The notes beneath the pieces were generated by a model. It was given only the letters and a program-made list of their open reading frames with translations, ran no database searches and was not told the origin of the DNA. From assembly GCF_038502225.1 (NCBI RefSeq), contig NC_091378.1, positions 8,067,535 through 8,131,534 of the forward strand: a stretch of 64,000 nt of DNA. Direction: 5' to 3'. Each line of letters begins with the position of its first letter. Position 1 is the first letter of the stretch. Origin of the DNA: Cherax quadricarinatus (Eukaryota > Arthropoda > Malacostraca > Decapoda > Parastacidae). Both the position numbers and the translations under genes were made by a program. Of the stretch, positions 1-11,165 are shown one piece after another.

Positions 1-12
1 AGCTATCACACA

Positions 13-53
13 CTCTGGTCCAACTAGACAGGTCCTGTCTAGTTGGACCAGAG
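13..53. repeat. Perfect 20-bp inverted repeat (hairpin)
   Basis: Bases 13-32 and 34-53 are exact reverse complements around a single central T. The arms begin CTCTGGTCCAAC and end GTTGGACCAGAG. No coding or transposon context is visible at the window edge, so it could be the end of a longer foldback outside the window. Confidence 0.9.
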
Positions 54-184
54 GACCTACTGCAGTGGCCCTCTTTTCTTATGAGTCCAGTATTGTCGCG
101 CGTCAGGTGTTTCTTTGTTGTGGTAGTTGACTGTGAGGTGTGGTCTAAGCCCTTTAATTGCCTTCCTTTGATGTATTACTTTCA

Positions 185-253
185 TAGTTCCTTGACAATG
201 TGAGTAGTCACGAAATCGCTTGGAATTTCACTACTCTTTCACAGTGGTTGTTT

Positions 254-337
<84 letters not shown>

Positions 338-448
338 TGCAAAAAGATGACAGTAAACCGGTGATATCACAATATGCAGAAAACCAACTGTGAAAAAAAT
401 AGTGAAATTCCAAGCGCTTTCGTGATTTCTCACATTGTCAAGGAACTA
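185..448. repeat. PLE tail family 1, inverted pair around an AT array
   Basis: Bases 185-260 and 372-448 are imperfect inverted copies of one sequence with the core CGAAAGCGCTTGGAATTTC, separated by the AT array and a short stretch containing GATATCAC. The 372-448 copy lies just downstream, on the minus strand, of a Penelope-like endonuclease remnant. The same order (endonuclease remnant, then this tail) recurs on the plus strand at 4275-4905. I therefore infer that this repeat is the 3' tail of that Penelope-like element. Confidence 0.75.
257..335. repeat. (AT)n microsatellite
   Basis: Uninterrupted AT dinucleotides, about 79 bp, forming the loop of the inverted pair of PLE tails. Confidence 0.97.
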
Positions 449-574
449 TAAAAATAAAACAAACAGGAAGGCGTACATGGGCAAGACTACACGTCACAGC
501 CGCGTCACTACAACCGACTCTGTGAAACACAACTGATACTGTACCCAACCATTAGGACGACTTTTTATTTGTCT

Positions 575-860
575 AATGTATCTTAAAATCTTCCCAAATT
601 TTATTAATTATAAATGAATCCAATTTTTATATACCTAAAGCAATATTCACATTATTTTCGAAACTACTTCTAATAAAATGATTCTATATTCCAGTCAACC
701 ATGGATTTGCTAGATACAACTTTCTCAGCTTTTTGAAAATCATTTGTATAGCTAAAATCTCTCACATAAATAGAGCATTAGAATCTTGTCCACTTCTAAT
801 ACTATATTTTTTTCCAGTTTGACCGCAATTACCACATATTTTACGAGGAATCTTATAGAC
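575..860 (-). pseudogene. Penelope-like element endonuclease (GIY-YIG) remnant
   Basis: Read on the minus strand with frame changes, the sequence gives a piece like CGNCGQTGK, then SIRSGQDSNALF, then DFQKAEKVVSSKSMVDWNI, and further on FIINKIWEDFK. This matches the C-terminal GIY-YIG-type endonuclease region of Penelope-like retroelements, where a Cys-rich start and GQTGK precede an SNALF.HVRDF block. Stops and frameshifts interrupt it and no RT domain is present, so it is a dead 3' fragment. It ends toward the tail copy at 372-448, which fits a 5'-truncated insertion. The family assignment is from motif memory; a protein search would settle it. Confidence 0.7.
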
Positions 861-1052
861 ATCCGTCAGCATTTTGGGGGGAATTTATCAAAAGTTTTTT
901 TTTTACTGTATCAAAATTTTTAAATGCAACTTTGATATTAAAATTCTTCAGAAGAGAAGGCATATCAACCAAGTTTTGAAGGTAAGGGAGATCCAACATA
1001 TTTTTAGTTGAATAAGGTTGGGTGTCCCTTTTTGGATTTTAAAAAGTATTTC

Positions 1053-1225
1053 TAAATACATAAGAGAATTGAGCATATGTAAACTGGGCACACACACACA
1101 TTTTTATATATACTCAATAATAAGCCACATGGACTTTGTCTCCATGTGGCTTATTATCCTTCAGAATTACATAAAAAGTGTGTGTGTGTGCCCAGTTTAC
1201 ATATGATCAGTTCTCTTATGTATTT
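1053..1225. repeat. Nested foldback sequence
   Basis: Arms 1053-1106 and 1172-1225 are near-perfect inverted repeats containing CATATGTAAACTGGGCACAC. Inside them sits a second hairpin, 1118-1132 against 1141-1155 (AATAAGCCACATGGA), with an 8-base loop. No transposase or target duplication is visible. Confidence 0.88.
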
Positions 1226-1654
<429 letters not shown>

Positions 1655-2030
1655 AATGTCTTGTGCGTCTTTATGGCCAAGTCATGCTGTCAGCTGTGAG
1701 ACTTCTAGGTAGCGACCTACCACCAAGGACACTTGACAGGTGATAGGTCCTCTTGGTATATTCGAAGCTTTATTTCTCCTCTCCCCTAACTATTTTCTTA
1801 TTAAATGAAGCCCATGCCCCTGTTGAAGGATGGCTGGCATTGCAGCAGGCACACATGCGTTACAAGAGGCTGATAGAAGCTGAAATTAGGATTCTCTAGT
1901 CATTCAGAGCCTATGTGGAAGTCATGCAGTGATTAGATGAATATATAAGGTGGCCTGGGAGAGACTGTTTAGCATGAGAAGTGGGCAAAGGGCACAGATG
2001 AAACATGTCAGTGGAGGAAAATGTAAAGCT
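1655..2030. other. Unassigned interval
   Basis: No frame, terminal repeat or known element was recognised here. Confidence 0.4.
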
Positions 2031-2208
2031 ACTAAACACAGCTGCATCAGTATCTCGAGAAACATCACTAAACACAGCTGTATCAGTCCCTCAAGTAACA
2101 CCAACAGACCCAACTACATTAGTCCCTTAAAGTGACGCCACTAAACACAGCTGCATTAGCTCAAGTAAAACCACTAAACACAGCTACATCAGTCCCTCAA
2201 GTAACACT
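2031..2208. repeat. 36-bp minisatellite, about 5 copies
   Basis: The word ACTAAACACAGCTGCAT or variants recurs at 2031, 2067, 2104, 2140 and 2173, giving a period of 33-37 bp, with CAGTCCCTCAAGTAAC between. Copies are diverged. Confidence 0.8.
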
Positions 2209-3147
2209 GTTACACATGTGGAAAAAGCTGTTTCAGTTTCTCTCTGCAACTGTGTGTTTTCTCTCCACTTGTCGGCTTTGCGCTGTTTATCTCTAGTGAA
2301 ATGTATCATTGCCAATTTGTACATCAGAGTCCTCTCGCTCGCTGTTAAGACTGCATGATGATCTTGCAAAGGACAAACCATATTCCATTCGAATGTTGAT
2401 ACTGGCACGCACTTTGCTCAAACTGAAGGAAATTAAGACACTGGACGTATCATAAATTGTTAGAGCGTTGATAACCCTACTTACTCTGTTTAGGATAGAG
2501 TATGAAATGGAGCCTTTATCAGTAATATCTGAAGGCGATGTTATCCAATACACGTTGTCTAAGTTGGACTTCCAGAGTAAAAATCGAATACGGGGTAGAA
2601 TCATCAACAGAAAAGAGTGCAGTAAAAGGTTGTCCTGTGATGTTCATTAATGAAAAAAACAAGAAATATATCTGCAGAGGAAATAGGAAAACCTGACATC
2701 CATTGCACTAGATGGAGAAAGAGATAAAAGAACCAAATACAGTGACGAAGATTTATCTGTCTGAGTAGGAAACTCGAAATTAGTCTCCAGAAATGTGGAC
2801 AGCCGAAGAATGTCAGTTTTGGAGGATAAATATTAGTGTCATACCATGTCAGAAACTTAGGGAATATCCAGTATTATGGACAGAGAAGTCTTGGCAATCT
2901 CGAGGAGAGGTTCCTCAAACATGACCGAGGCCAGAGAGGTCACCAAGAGAACGATCCTTACAGAATTGGAACGGATGATCAGAGAGAAGATTGCAGCCTT
3001 AAAGGCACTTAAGAAACTCATCTCTGAGAGACCATCTACAATCTCAACTACTTTTGAGATTGAAGAAAAGATGTTTATGCATTACATGGGAAAGTTAAAG
3101 TGGCCACTTTCTTTCAACTTAGTTACAAATTAGATATTTATCTTTAA
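2209..3147. other. Unassigned interval with short open frames only
   Basis: The longest frames are about 104 codons on minus (2293-2607) and 85 codons on plus (2876-3133). Neither resembles a family I recognise. The plus frame is Lys/Glu-rich (around TELERMIREKIAALKALKKL) and could form a helix, but there is no start context, splice evidence or partner. I would not call either a gene. Confidence 0.4.
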
Positions 3148-3310
3148 CGACGTTTCGGTAGGTCTTGGTCTGCTAACAAGGCTCAATAGGTCTTGATAAT
3201 GTGTCAAAACTGACCGGAACGTAGCAACAAGGTTTTTCTCATAGTTGTAGGTTAATTGTGAACTGTTGTACCAGCCATGTTAACAGTCCTCCCATAATTT
3301 TGTTCCAGCC
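3148..3310. repeat. PLE tail family 3, degenerate inverted pair
   Basis: On the minus strand the left part reads ACCGAAACGTCGTT. On the plus strand the right part reads TTGATAATGTGTCA, then TGACCGGAACGTAG, then TGTACCAGCCATG. Both halves resemble the tail at 17210-17305, so this is a decayed inverted pair of a third PLE-type tail. Confidence 0.5.
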
Positions 3311-3384
3311 ATAGTGTCGCGACTTCCATTCTTAGTGGCTACTTTTATTCAGAAGTAACCAGGAGACTGAACTAAAAGTTGAAC

Positions 3385-3507
3385 CAAGCTGGTGACTAAG
3401 AGAGTGACCAAGTAAGTGAACCAGAGGGTGAACCAGATGGTGGCCTAGAGAGTGAAACAGATGGTGACCTAGACAGTGAACCAGATGGTGACCCAGAGAG
3501 TGAACCC
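3385..3507. repeat. 24-bp minisatellite, about 4-5 copies
   Basis: Repeats of AGAGAGTGAACCAGATGGTG followed by ACCT, with point differences between copies. It directly precedes the AC array. Confidence 0.8.
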
Positions 3508-3537
3508 CCCACACCCACACAACAGACAGACAGACAA

Positions 3538-3540
<3 letters not shown>

Positions 3541-3621
<81 letters not shown>

Positions 3622-3640
3622 ACACACACACACACACACG
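3541..3640. repeat. (AC)n microsatellite
   Basis: About 100 bp of AC dinucleotides with one TA interruption. The Cys-Val and Thr-His open frames here are repeat artefacts. Confidence 0.97.
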
Positions 3641-4265
3641 GAGAGAGAGTGGAGAGCAGACTTATGAACGAGATAAGTTTGAGTTTTAGACAGCTGATAA
3701 TAGAGGACGAAGAGCTGAGCTTTAAGAATGACTTCTGCAGTGAGAGACGGTGAGACAAGTCTCATGGCTGATAAAGTCGGCAGCAAATGTCTGATAAAGT
3801 TGGCAGCAAATGGCTTTAGTTGATGAAGACGTTTGGAGCGGCCAGCAGCTTGACAGAACTGATGGTGGTGTTGATAGTAAGTACAGGGGGCAATAAGTGG
3901 GCGGTAGGTGGTGGGGGTGGATAGTGAGTAGTGGTTGCGGTGGAGGTACAGGGTAGTAAGCAGTGGCAGGTGAGTAGTAGTTAGTGGTTGTGGTAGAACG
4001 ATGCTTAATGTTTGTGTTTGTTTTAATTTGAGGTTATGAGAACTCGCTTGTCATCAAGTGAAATACAACATTAAATTAAAACAATAGTCAAGTTCTAATT
4101 AAAATTTAATAAAATTTGCAAGTAATTTTTTTAAACTTACGAAAAAAATAGAAGTCCTTTAAAATTGCCAGCAATACATTTTGCAGTTCGAAAAAGGACA
4201 AACACATTCAACCAAGAATATGTTGGTTATCCCTTACCAGGAAAACTTTCTTGATATGTCTTCTT
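3641..4265. other. Unassigned interval with a G-rich patch
   Basis: Bases about 3858-4000 are G/T-rich with recurring GTAGTGG and GGTGG words. The rest is AT-rich. No gene was recognised. Confidence 0.4.
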
Positions 4266-4274
4266 TACCAGGGA

Positions 4275-4460
4275 ACCTATAAGATTCCCTGGTACAAAAT
4301 GTGATAAAGATTATTACGGTCAAACTGGAAAAAGCTTTACACTAAGATTACAACATAAATATAGCATTAGAACTGGACAAGAGTCTAATGCTCTGTTTAT
4401 TCATGTGAGAGATTTTAACTATCGAATTGATTTTCAAAAAGACCGAGGAAATTTTTATCA
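4275..4460 (+). pseudogene. Penelope-like element endonuclease (GIY-YIG) remnant
   Basis: One frame reads PIRFPGTKCDKDYYGQTGKS, then RLQHKYSIRTGQESNALF, then IHVRDFNYRIDFQK. This is the C-terminal GIY-YIG endonuclease block of a Penelope-like retroelement: a C..C-type start, YYGQTGK as the Y.G.T part, then the SNALF and HVRDF blocks. The frame is open across the block but has no upstream RT, and it degenerates after about 4460. An exact 10-bp inverted repeat (4266-4275 and 4285-4294) straddles its start. The family 1 tail follows at 4790-4905 in the same orientation, as at the left end of the window. Confidence 0.78.
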
Positions 4461-4789
4461 AGCAGGTCCAGTGTTGAGAGAAATATAACATAATCGAACC
4501 AAGTTCCACTATAAACCAGAATTCGATTTAATATGAATATTAATTCAGGGTTTACTATAAATTTAATTAATTTAACTATAAATTATCAATTATAAATTAG
4601 ATTAATTTTTAGTTAATAGAATTTGTGAGGAATTAAAGCTATGTCTGTCACATCGTTCATATATTTTACTCGACATGTGATCAGACCAAATCTTGACTAC
4701 ACTCCTACACTCAGCGTGCTGGGCCAGATGTCACATAATATGTGAGGTGCTATCTTAGCCTTATAAGTCTTCTGATGTCCTATTATTTT
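4461..4789. other. AT-rich 3' flank of the Penelope-like remnant
   Basis: A decayed stretch between the endonuclease block and the family 1 tail, with words such as TCGACATGTGATCAGACC. It is probably the 3' part of the same element, too degenerate to translate. Confidence 0.45.
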
Positions 4790-4905
4790 TACACTTCCTT
4801 CATAAGGTGAGAAACAATGAAAGCTCTTGGAAATTCACTAGTTTTCTTACAATGTTATTTTGTACATTGTGATGTCACCTGTTTACTGTGATCTTATTGC
4901 TCAGG
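4790..4905 (+). repeat. PLE tail family 1, single degenerate copy
   Basis: Contains GAAAGCTCTTGGAAATTCAC and then ACCTGTTTACTGTGATCTTA followed by TTGC. These are the same landmarks, in the same order, as the tails at 20028-20099 and 42497-42596. It supplies the first ~15 codons of the open frame at 4860, so those codons do not belong to the retrotransposon protein that follows. Confidence 0.75.
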
Positions 4906-5648
4906 CACCTGAACCCACTCCAACAGATCTCATCTCATCAGATAATATCTTGGAAGCAATTAAAGCAACAGGTACCAGGACACTCGCACATATTCCCAAA
5001 GCAGCCCGTCCACACACAGCTGGGAAACTTACAGACCTCCTGAAAAAAGTAAATGATGGTTCCACTATCTTAAATGCTCCACCAACCATCAAGGCATGGC
5101 ACAACTTGCTACTTTTTGGCAATGTCTGCTTAACTGTGCCGGAAAGAAGGAGAAAGAGGCTAGCCTCAATGATAATTAAATCCTTAAGAGATTTTCCTAG
5201 AGCTGATAACCTCATTCGCCTTCCCCGTCAGCACAAAAAACGGAGAGGCAGAACCCCCACTCACTCTACTGACAGTGAAAAAGTCAGAGTCCAGGTGAGC
5301 AAGAAAATTGAAGAGGGCAACACAGTGGGGGCAATCAGAATTATTACCAGTGAAGACACAGTTGCTCCCAGGGATGCTGACACGGCGGAAGCACTTAGAG
5401 GAAAGCACCCTGCCAGGGAAACCAGTGGCACCAACAGTTCCAACACATCTGTTCCCACTGTGGAACCATTGATTGTGGAAGACTCAGACATTTACAAAGC
5501 AATAATGTCGTTCCCATCTGGCTCTGCTGGGGGTTACACTGGAATAAGGCCACAACATTTAAAGGAAATGGTTAATCCAGTTATTGGGAAATTGCAGACA
5601 CTGCTTTCAGAGATCACAAGGTTCGTCAACAATTCTTGGCTGGTCTGA
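4903..5648 (+). pseudogene. N-terminal part of the retrotransposon polyprotein, up to RT fingers
   Basis: About 245 codons after the repeat-derived start. It ends in a block around IMSFPSGSAGGYTGIRPQHL, which resembles the early RT motif of a family I have seen in invertebrate genomes (a G-rich turn followed by IRPQHLK). A basic patch (QHKKRRGR) lies near the middle. The frame is lost at about 5645 in an AT-rich run, and the next RT block resumes in another frame, so this is one broken gene and not a separate protein. Confidence 0.7.
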
Positions 5649-5649
5649 T

Positions 5650-6933
5650 TCGTGATGAAATTAGACCTTTTTTATTTTTGGTGCAACACTTTGTGCACTT
5701 AAAAAGAAGGATGAAGGAATTCGGCCAATTGCAGTAGGCAACACGTTACGCCGCCTCGTATCCAAAGCTACTCTCCGAAGTATTCGTGCACAGGCAGCCA
5801 TGATGCTTCAACCAAACCAGCTTGGCTTTGGGGTCTCTCAAGGAAGTGAAGCAGCGATTCATGCAACAAGGGCGTATATCAACAACCTGCCTGAGGACAA
5901 TGCAGTGGTAAAATTAGATTTCAAGAATGCATTTAATCTCCTGAAAAGAGACGTGGTATTAGCAGCAGTACAAGAACATTTCCCTGGTCTCTTCCCTTTT
6001 GTTTCAGTTGGGTATAGCAAGGAATCAATGCTTCTCTTTGGAGAGCATGAAATCACATCATCGGAGGGTGTCCAACAAGGAGATCTTCTTGCACCATTTC
6101 TCTTCTGTATAGCAGTTAGGGAAATCACAGTCAGACTGACCAGTGAGCTAAACATCTGCTTCCTAGATGATGGAACACTAGCAGGTACAAAGGAGTCCCT
6201 CCTACATGATCTTACACAGGTAATGACACGGGGACAGGAAATGGGTCTCATCCTGACTCCATCCAAATGTGAAATCATCTCAGTCAGTCAAGTGACAAAT
6301 GCAGCGAGATCAAAATTACCAGGAGCAGCAGTCATTGCCCCCACAAATAGTGTCTTGCTAGGAGCACCTCTGGGAAGCAATGCCATTGACACAATTCTCA
6401 GGAAGAAATTGGAAGAGTAAAGGAGAATGGAACAACGAATAGGCAATCTGGACACCCATGATGCCTTGTACCTTTTCACAAAGTGCTTGAGTCTGCCCGG
6501 GTTGACATATTTCCTAAGATGTGCACCTTCATATGATAACCCTATACTGCACGAATATGACAGTATCCTGAGGCAGATTTTTACGAAAGTACTTAACCTT
6601 ACTCTAGAAGACGGGCAGTGGAACCAAGCTACACTTCCAGTCAGACTAGGAGGCATTGATGTTCGCAAGTCATCACAGATTGCGATACCTGCTTTTCTGT
6701 CCTCATCTATTGCATCCAGAGGGCTTGTATCAGCGATTCTCCCTGAACATCTTAGGGACAAAATTGGAGTCCAGGACCAAAAGCTCATTGACGGAGCCAT
6801 GATCTGGGATAATCTAATGGGCTCTGAAACCAGACCTGCTCTCCCCAACAACTACAAACAATCGCACTGGGATGGTCCAATAGTGGAAAATATAGCCTCA
6901 ACAAATGCTTCAGAGTGTGTCAGGGAAGGATAG
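5650..6933 (+). pseudogene. Reverse transcriptase core of the same retrotransposon
   Basis: Starting before the first ATG (5800), the frame gives GIRPIAVGNTLRRL, then LDFKNAFN (first catalytic Asp region), EGVQQGDLLAPFLF, and FLDDGTLAG as the catalytic box. The box is FLDD rather than the commoner YADD or FADD. A single TAA at 6418-6420 interrupts an otherwise continuous frame that resumes as RRMEQRIGNLDTHDALYLF and runs into the thumb region. The frame closes at 6931, where the C-terminal domain continues in another frame. Domain identity is confident; the clade is not. Confidence 0.8.
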
Positions 6934-7666
6934 AGCCCGCCTCCTGGCAGTGAGAGCCCCTCATGCTGGGGACTTTCTGTTGGCTGTTCCCAACTCCAGC
7001 CTTGGCACACGCCTCGACCCACAGACCATCCGCATCGGTGTTGCCCTTCGACTTGCCGCCCCTATTCTCGCCGAACACAGGTGTATTTGTGGCAGTGAAG
7101 CAGCAGACCAATTCGGGTATAATGGTCTTGTATGCCGTAAATCCGAGGGAAAGATTGCACGACATGAGGAGGTTAATAACATTATCAAGAGGAGCCTCAC
7201 AACAGCTGGATGTCCAGCAGTAAGGGACCCACCCCAGCTATGCAGATCTGATGGCAGCCGGAAGCGTCCAGATGGTATCACCCTTCAAGCCTGGACAGAC
7301 GGGAAGTAGGTGGTGTGGGCCTATACATGTGCATCTACCTTGGCTGATACCTATCTCCAATACACCACGGAGGAAGGAGGGGCAGCTGCCAGCTTCAGGG
7401 GGTCCCAAAAGTCTAGAAAATATGGAGAACTTGCCCATCATTATATGTTTGTTCCCATAGGCTCAGAGACCCTTGGCTCATGGGGAAAGAGTGCATCTAA
7501 GTTCCTTAAGGAGCTGGGAAAAAGACTCATCATGGTAGCTAGAGATCCCAGGGAAGCTGGTTTTCTGTTCCAGCGGCTCAGTGCTGCTGTTCAAAGGGGT
7601 AATGCCTGCTGTATTTTGGGCACACGCCCCAGCTCTGAGGAGCTGGATGAGATTTTCGCCTTATAA
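6905..7666 (+). pseudogene. Zinc motif and restriction-like endonuclease domain
   Basis: The frame reads LGTRLDPQTIRIGVALRL, then a C.C pair (CICGSEAADQF), a further Cys (NGLVCRKS), then ARHEEVNNIIK, and then KRPDGITLQAW. C.C...C...RH followed about 30 residues later by RPDG and VVWAYTCAST fits the Cys/His motif plus restriction-like endonuclease of R2-type elements (a PD...D/E.K nuclease). The Asp expected after the tryptophan is Ala in this copy, and the second zinc His reads Tyr, so it looks inactive. An in-frame TAG at 7307-7309 splits the domain. The last part, ending SAAVQRGNACCILGTRPSSE, is recognisable in the truncated copy at 19036. Confidence 0.7.
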
Positions 7667-7780
7667 TCGGTGATACACACGTAACATGTACCGTATATGC
7701 CACCTTTATATCAACAATGTATCTCTTAAATCTTTTGTACCATATTATGTAATAAAATATTCCTATTGGTAAAAAAAAAA

Positions 7781-7919
7781 GAATGAAAAGATGGGGTGGT
7801 AGGGGAAGTGGAATATTTAAACAGCTTCTGGAAGAAATTCAAATATTCCTCCTTGAAGCCTTTTTATCCACTTCCCCGAGGCTATGGGTCCCACAATTTA
7901 CACAGAGGTGGACCCCATC

Positions 7920-7924
<5 letters not shown>
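7781..7924 (+). repeat. Segment shared downstream of the poly(A) in both copies
   Basis: About 144 bp beginning near GATGGGGTGGTAGGGGAAGT and ending GGTGGACCCCATC follow the A-run here, and follow the equivalent A-run at about 19250-19388 in the truncated copy. Both then enter an AT array. The mobilised unit therefore extends past the poly(A), or both copies descend from one composite. Confidence 0.8.

Positions 7925-7996
<72 letters not shown>
7925..7996. repeat. (AT)n microsatellite
   Basis: About 72 bp of AT. It is shared as the 3' boundary of the plus-strand element on its left and the minus-strand RTE-like LINE on its right. Confidence 0.97.
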
Positions 7997-8000
<4 letters not shown>

Positions 8001-8246
8001 TTTATTATCACACCGGCCGACTCCCACCAAGGCAGGGTGGCCCGAAAAATAAAAACTTTCACCATCATTCACTCCATCACTGTCTTGCCAGAAGGGTGCT
8101 TTACACTACAGTTTTTAAACTGCAACATTAACACCCCTCCTTCAGAGTGCAGGCACTGTACTTCCCATCTCCAGGACTCAAGTCCGGCCTGCCGGTTTCC
8201 CTGAACCCCTTCATAAATGTTACTTTGCTCACACTCCAACAGCACG

Positions 8247-10025
8247 TCAAGTATTAAAAACCATTTGTCTCCATTCACTCCTATCAAACACGCTCACGCA
8301 TGCCTGCTGGAAGTCCAAGCCCCTCGCACACAAAACCTCCTTTACCCCCTCCCTCCAACCTTTCCTAGGCCGACCCCTACCCCGCCTTCCTTCCACTACA
8401 GACTGATACACTCTTGAAGTTATTCTGTTTCGCTCCATTCTCTCCACATGTCCGAACCACCTCAACAACTCTTCCTCAGCCCTCTGGACAACAGTTTTGG
8501 TAATCCCGCACTTCCTCCTAACTTCCAAACTACGAATTCTCTGCATTATATTCACACCACACATTGCTCTCAGACATGACATCTCCACTGCCTCCAGCCT
8601 TCTCCTCGCTGCAACATTCATCACTCATGCTTCACACCCACATAAGAGCGTTGGTAAAACTATACTCTCATACATCCTCTTTGCCTCCAAGGACAAAGTT
8701 CTTTGTCTCCACAGACTCCTAAGTGCACCACTCACCCTTTTCCCCTCATCAATTCTATGATTCACCTCATCTTTCATAGACCCATCCGCTGACACGTCCA
8801 CTCCCAAATATCTGAATACATTCACCTCCTCCATACTCTCTCCCTCGAATCTGATATCCAATCTTTCATCACCTAATATTTTTATCCTCATAACCTTACT
8901 CTTTCCTGTATTCACTTTTAATTTTCTTCTTTTGCACACCCTACCAAATTCATCCACCAATCTCTGCAACTTCTCTTCAGAATCTCCCAAGAGCACAGTG
9001 TCATCAGCAAAGAGCAACGGTGACAACTCCCACTTTATGTGTGATTCTTTATCTTTTAACTCCACGCCTCTTGCCAAGACCCTCGCATTTACTTCTCTTA
9101 CAACCCCATCTATAAATATATTAAACAACCACGGTGACATCACACATCCTTGTCTAAGGCCTACTTTTACTGGGAAATAATTTCCCTCTTTCCTACATAC
9201 TCTAACTTGAGCCTCACTATCCTCGTAAAAACTCTTCACTGCTTTCAGTAACCTACCTCCTACACCATACACCTGCAACATCTGCCACATTGCCCCCCTA
9301 TCCACCCTGTCATACGCCTTTTCCAAATCCATAAATGCCATAAAGACCTCTTTAGCCTTATCCAAATACTGTTCACTTATATGTTTCACTGTAAACACCT
9401 GGTCCACACACCCCCTACCTTTCCTAAAGCCTCCTTGTTCATCTGCTATCCTATTCTCCGTCTTACTCTTAATTCTTTCAATAATAACTCTACCATACAC
9501 TTTGCCAGGTATACTCAACAGACTTATCCCCCTATAATTTTTGCATTCTCTTTTATCCCCTTTGCCTTTATACAAAGGAACTATGCATGCTCTCTGCCAA
9601 TCCCTAGGTACCTTACCCTCTTCCATACATTTATTAAAAAATTGAACCAACCACTCCAAAACTATATCCCCAACTGCTTTTAACATTTCTATCTTTATCC
9701 CATGAATCCCGGCTGCCTTACCCCCTTTCATTTTACCTACTGCCTCACGAACTTCCCCCACACTCACAACTGGCTCTTCCTCACTCCTACAAGACGTTGT
9801 TCCTCCTTGCCCTATACACGAAATCACAGCTTCCGTATCTTCATCAACATTTAACAATTCCTCAAAATATTCCCTCCATCTTCCCAATACCTCTAACTCT
9901 CCATTTAATAACTCTCCTCTCCTATTTTTAACTGACAAATCCATTTGTTCTCTAGGCTTTCTTAACTTGTTAATCTCACTCCAAAACTTTCTTATTTTCA
10001 ACAAAATTTGTTGATAACATCTCAC
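8247..10025 (-). pseudogene. Reverse transcriptase and C-terminal region of RTE-like LINE
   Basis: Minus-strand frame with FMDLEKAYDRVDR, GLRQGCVMSPWLFNIFIDG and LLFADDTVLLGDSEEK, so the catalytic FADD box is intact. A single TGA at 8625-8627, where the plus-strand copy has a Trp codon after CEA, separates it from the last 125 codons, which include RGRGRPRKGW and end ...RQMVFNT. Two small deletions near 10000 shift the frame relative to the upstream endonuclease. RT copies the element's RNA at the nicked target; this copy cannot make the full protein. Confidence 0.85.
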
Positions 10026-11165
10026 CCACTCTCATTTGCTCTCTTTTTACATTGCTTCACCACTCTCTTAACCTCTCTCTTTTTCTCCATATACTCTTCC
10101 CTTCTTGCATCACTTCTACTTTGTAAAAACTTCTCATATGCTAACTTTTTCTCCCTTACTACTCTCTTCACATCATCATTCCACCAATCGCTCCTCTTCC
10201 CTCCCGCACCCACTTTCCTGTAACCACAAACTTCTGCTGAACACTCTAACACTACATTTTTAAACCTACCCCATACCTCTTCGACCCCATTGCCTATGCT
10301 CTCATTAGCCCATCTATCCTCCAATAGCTGTTTATATCTTACCCTAACTGCCTCCTCTTTTAGTTTATAAACCTTCACCTCTCTCTTCCCTGATGCTTCT
10401 ATTCTCCTTGTATCCCATCTACCTTTTACTCTCAGTGTAGCTACAACTAGAAAGTGATCTGATATATCTGTGGCCCCTCTATAAACATGTACATCCTGAA
10501 GTCTACTCAACAGTCTTTTATCTACCAATACATAATCCAACAAACTACTGTCATTTTGCCCTACATCATATCTTGTATACTTATTTATCCTCTTTTTCTT
10601 AAAATATGTATTACCTATAACTAAACCCCTTTCTATACAAAGTTCAATCAAAGGGCTCCCATTATCATTTACACCTGGCACCCCAAACTTACCTACCACA
10701 CCCTCTCTAAAAGTTTCTCCAACTTTAGCATTCAGGTCCCCTACCACAATTACTCTCACACTTGGTTCAAAGGCTCCTATACATTCACTTAACATCTCCC
10801 AAAATCTCTCTTTCTCCTCTGTATTCCTCTCTTCTCCAGGTGCATACACGCTTATTATGACCCACTTCTCGCATCCAACCTTTACTTTAATTCACATAAT
10901 TCTTGAATTTACACATTCATATTCTCTTTTCTCCTTCCATAACTGATCATTCAACATTACTGCTACCCCTTCCTTTGCTCTAACTCTCTCAGATACTCCA
11001 GATTTAATCCCATTTATTTCCCCCCACCGAAACTCCCCTACCCCCTCAGCTTTGTTTCGCTTAGGGCCAGGACATCCAACTTCTTTTCATTCATAACATC
11101 AGCAATCATCTGTTTCTTGTCATCCGCACTACATCCACGCACATTTAAGCATCCCAGTTTTATAA
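10022..11165 (-). pseudogene. Apurinic/apyrimidinic-type endonuclease of RTE-like LINE
   Basis: The minus-strand frame 10849-10022 has VVGDLNAKVGE, DSSLLDYVLVD and ATDISDHFLVV, the GDxN, D.V and SDH blocks of the exonuclease-endonuclease-phosphatase fold used to nick target DNA. The first third lies upstream to about 11165, where a TGA replaces a Trp codon of the ancestral sequence (about 10905). The domain is complete in extent but interrupted. Confidence 0.8.

Larger units (their letters stand above)
4903..7780 (+). mobile_element. Non-LTR retrotransposon with restriction-like endonuclease, decayed
   Basis: A plus-strand element of about 2.9 kb. It encodes reverse transcriptase, then a Cys/His motif, then an RPDG-containing C-terminal domain, and ends at AATAAA-containing sequence and ten A residues (7771-7780). 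This order (RT, zinc motif, C-terminal restriction-like endonuclease, no apurinic endonuclease) is that of R2/NeSL/R4-type non-LTR elements; the exact clade is not assigned. Frameshifts near 5645 and 6930 and in-frame stops at 6418 and 7307 disable it. A 5'-truncated relative lies at 19036-19388. The 5' end abuts a PLE tail, so the true start is uncertain. Confidence 0.75.

Noticed and set aside
231..433. Short open frames of alternating Ile-Tyr over AT arrays (also at 7783, 19295, 20074, 42523, 43346, 55831)
   Set aside because: They are AT dinucleotide arrays read as codons, with no conserved flanking protein.
3332..3786. Cys-Val and Thr-His frames over GT/AC arrays (also 1461, 16129, 24711, 49106, 49638)
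   Set aside because: Pure translation of dinucleotide repeats.
4860..4905. ATG-like start of the retrotransposon frame at 4860
   Set aside because: The first ~15 codons are a PLE tail repeat, so this cannot be the natural start.
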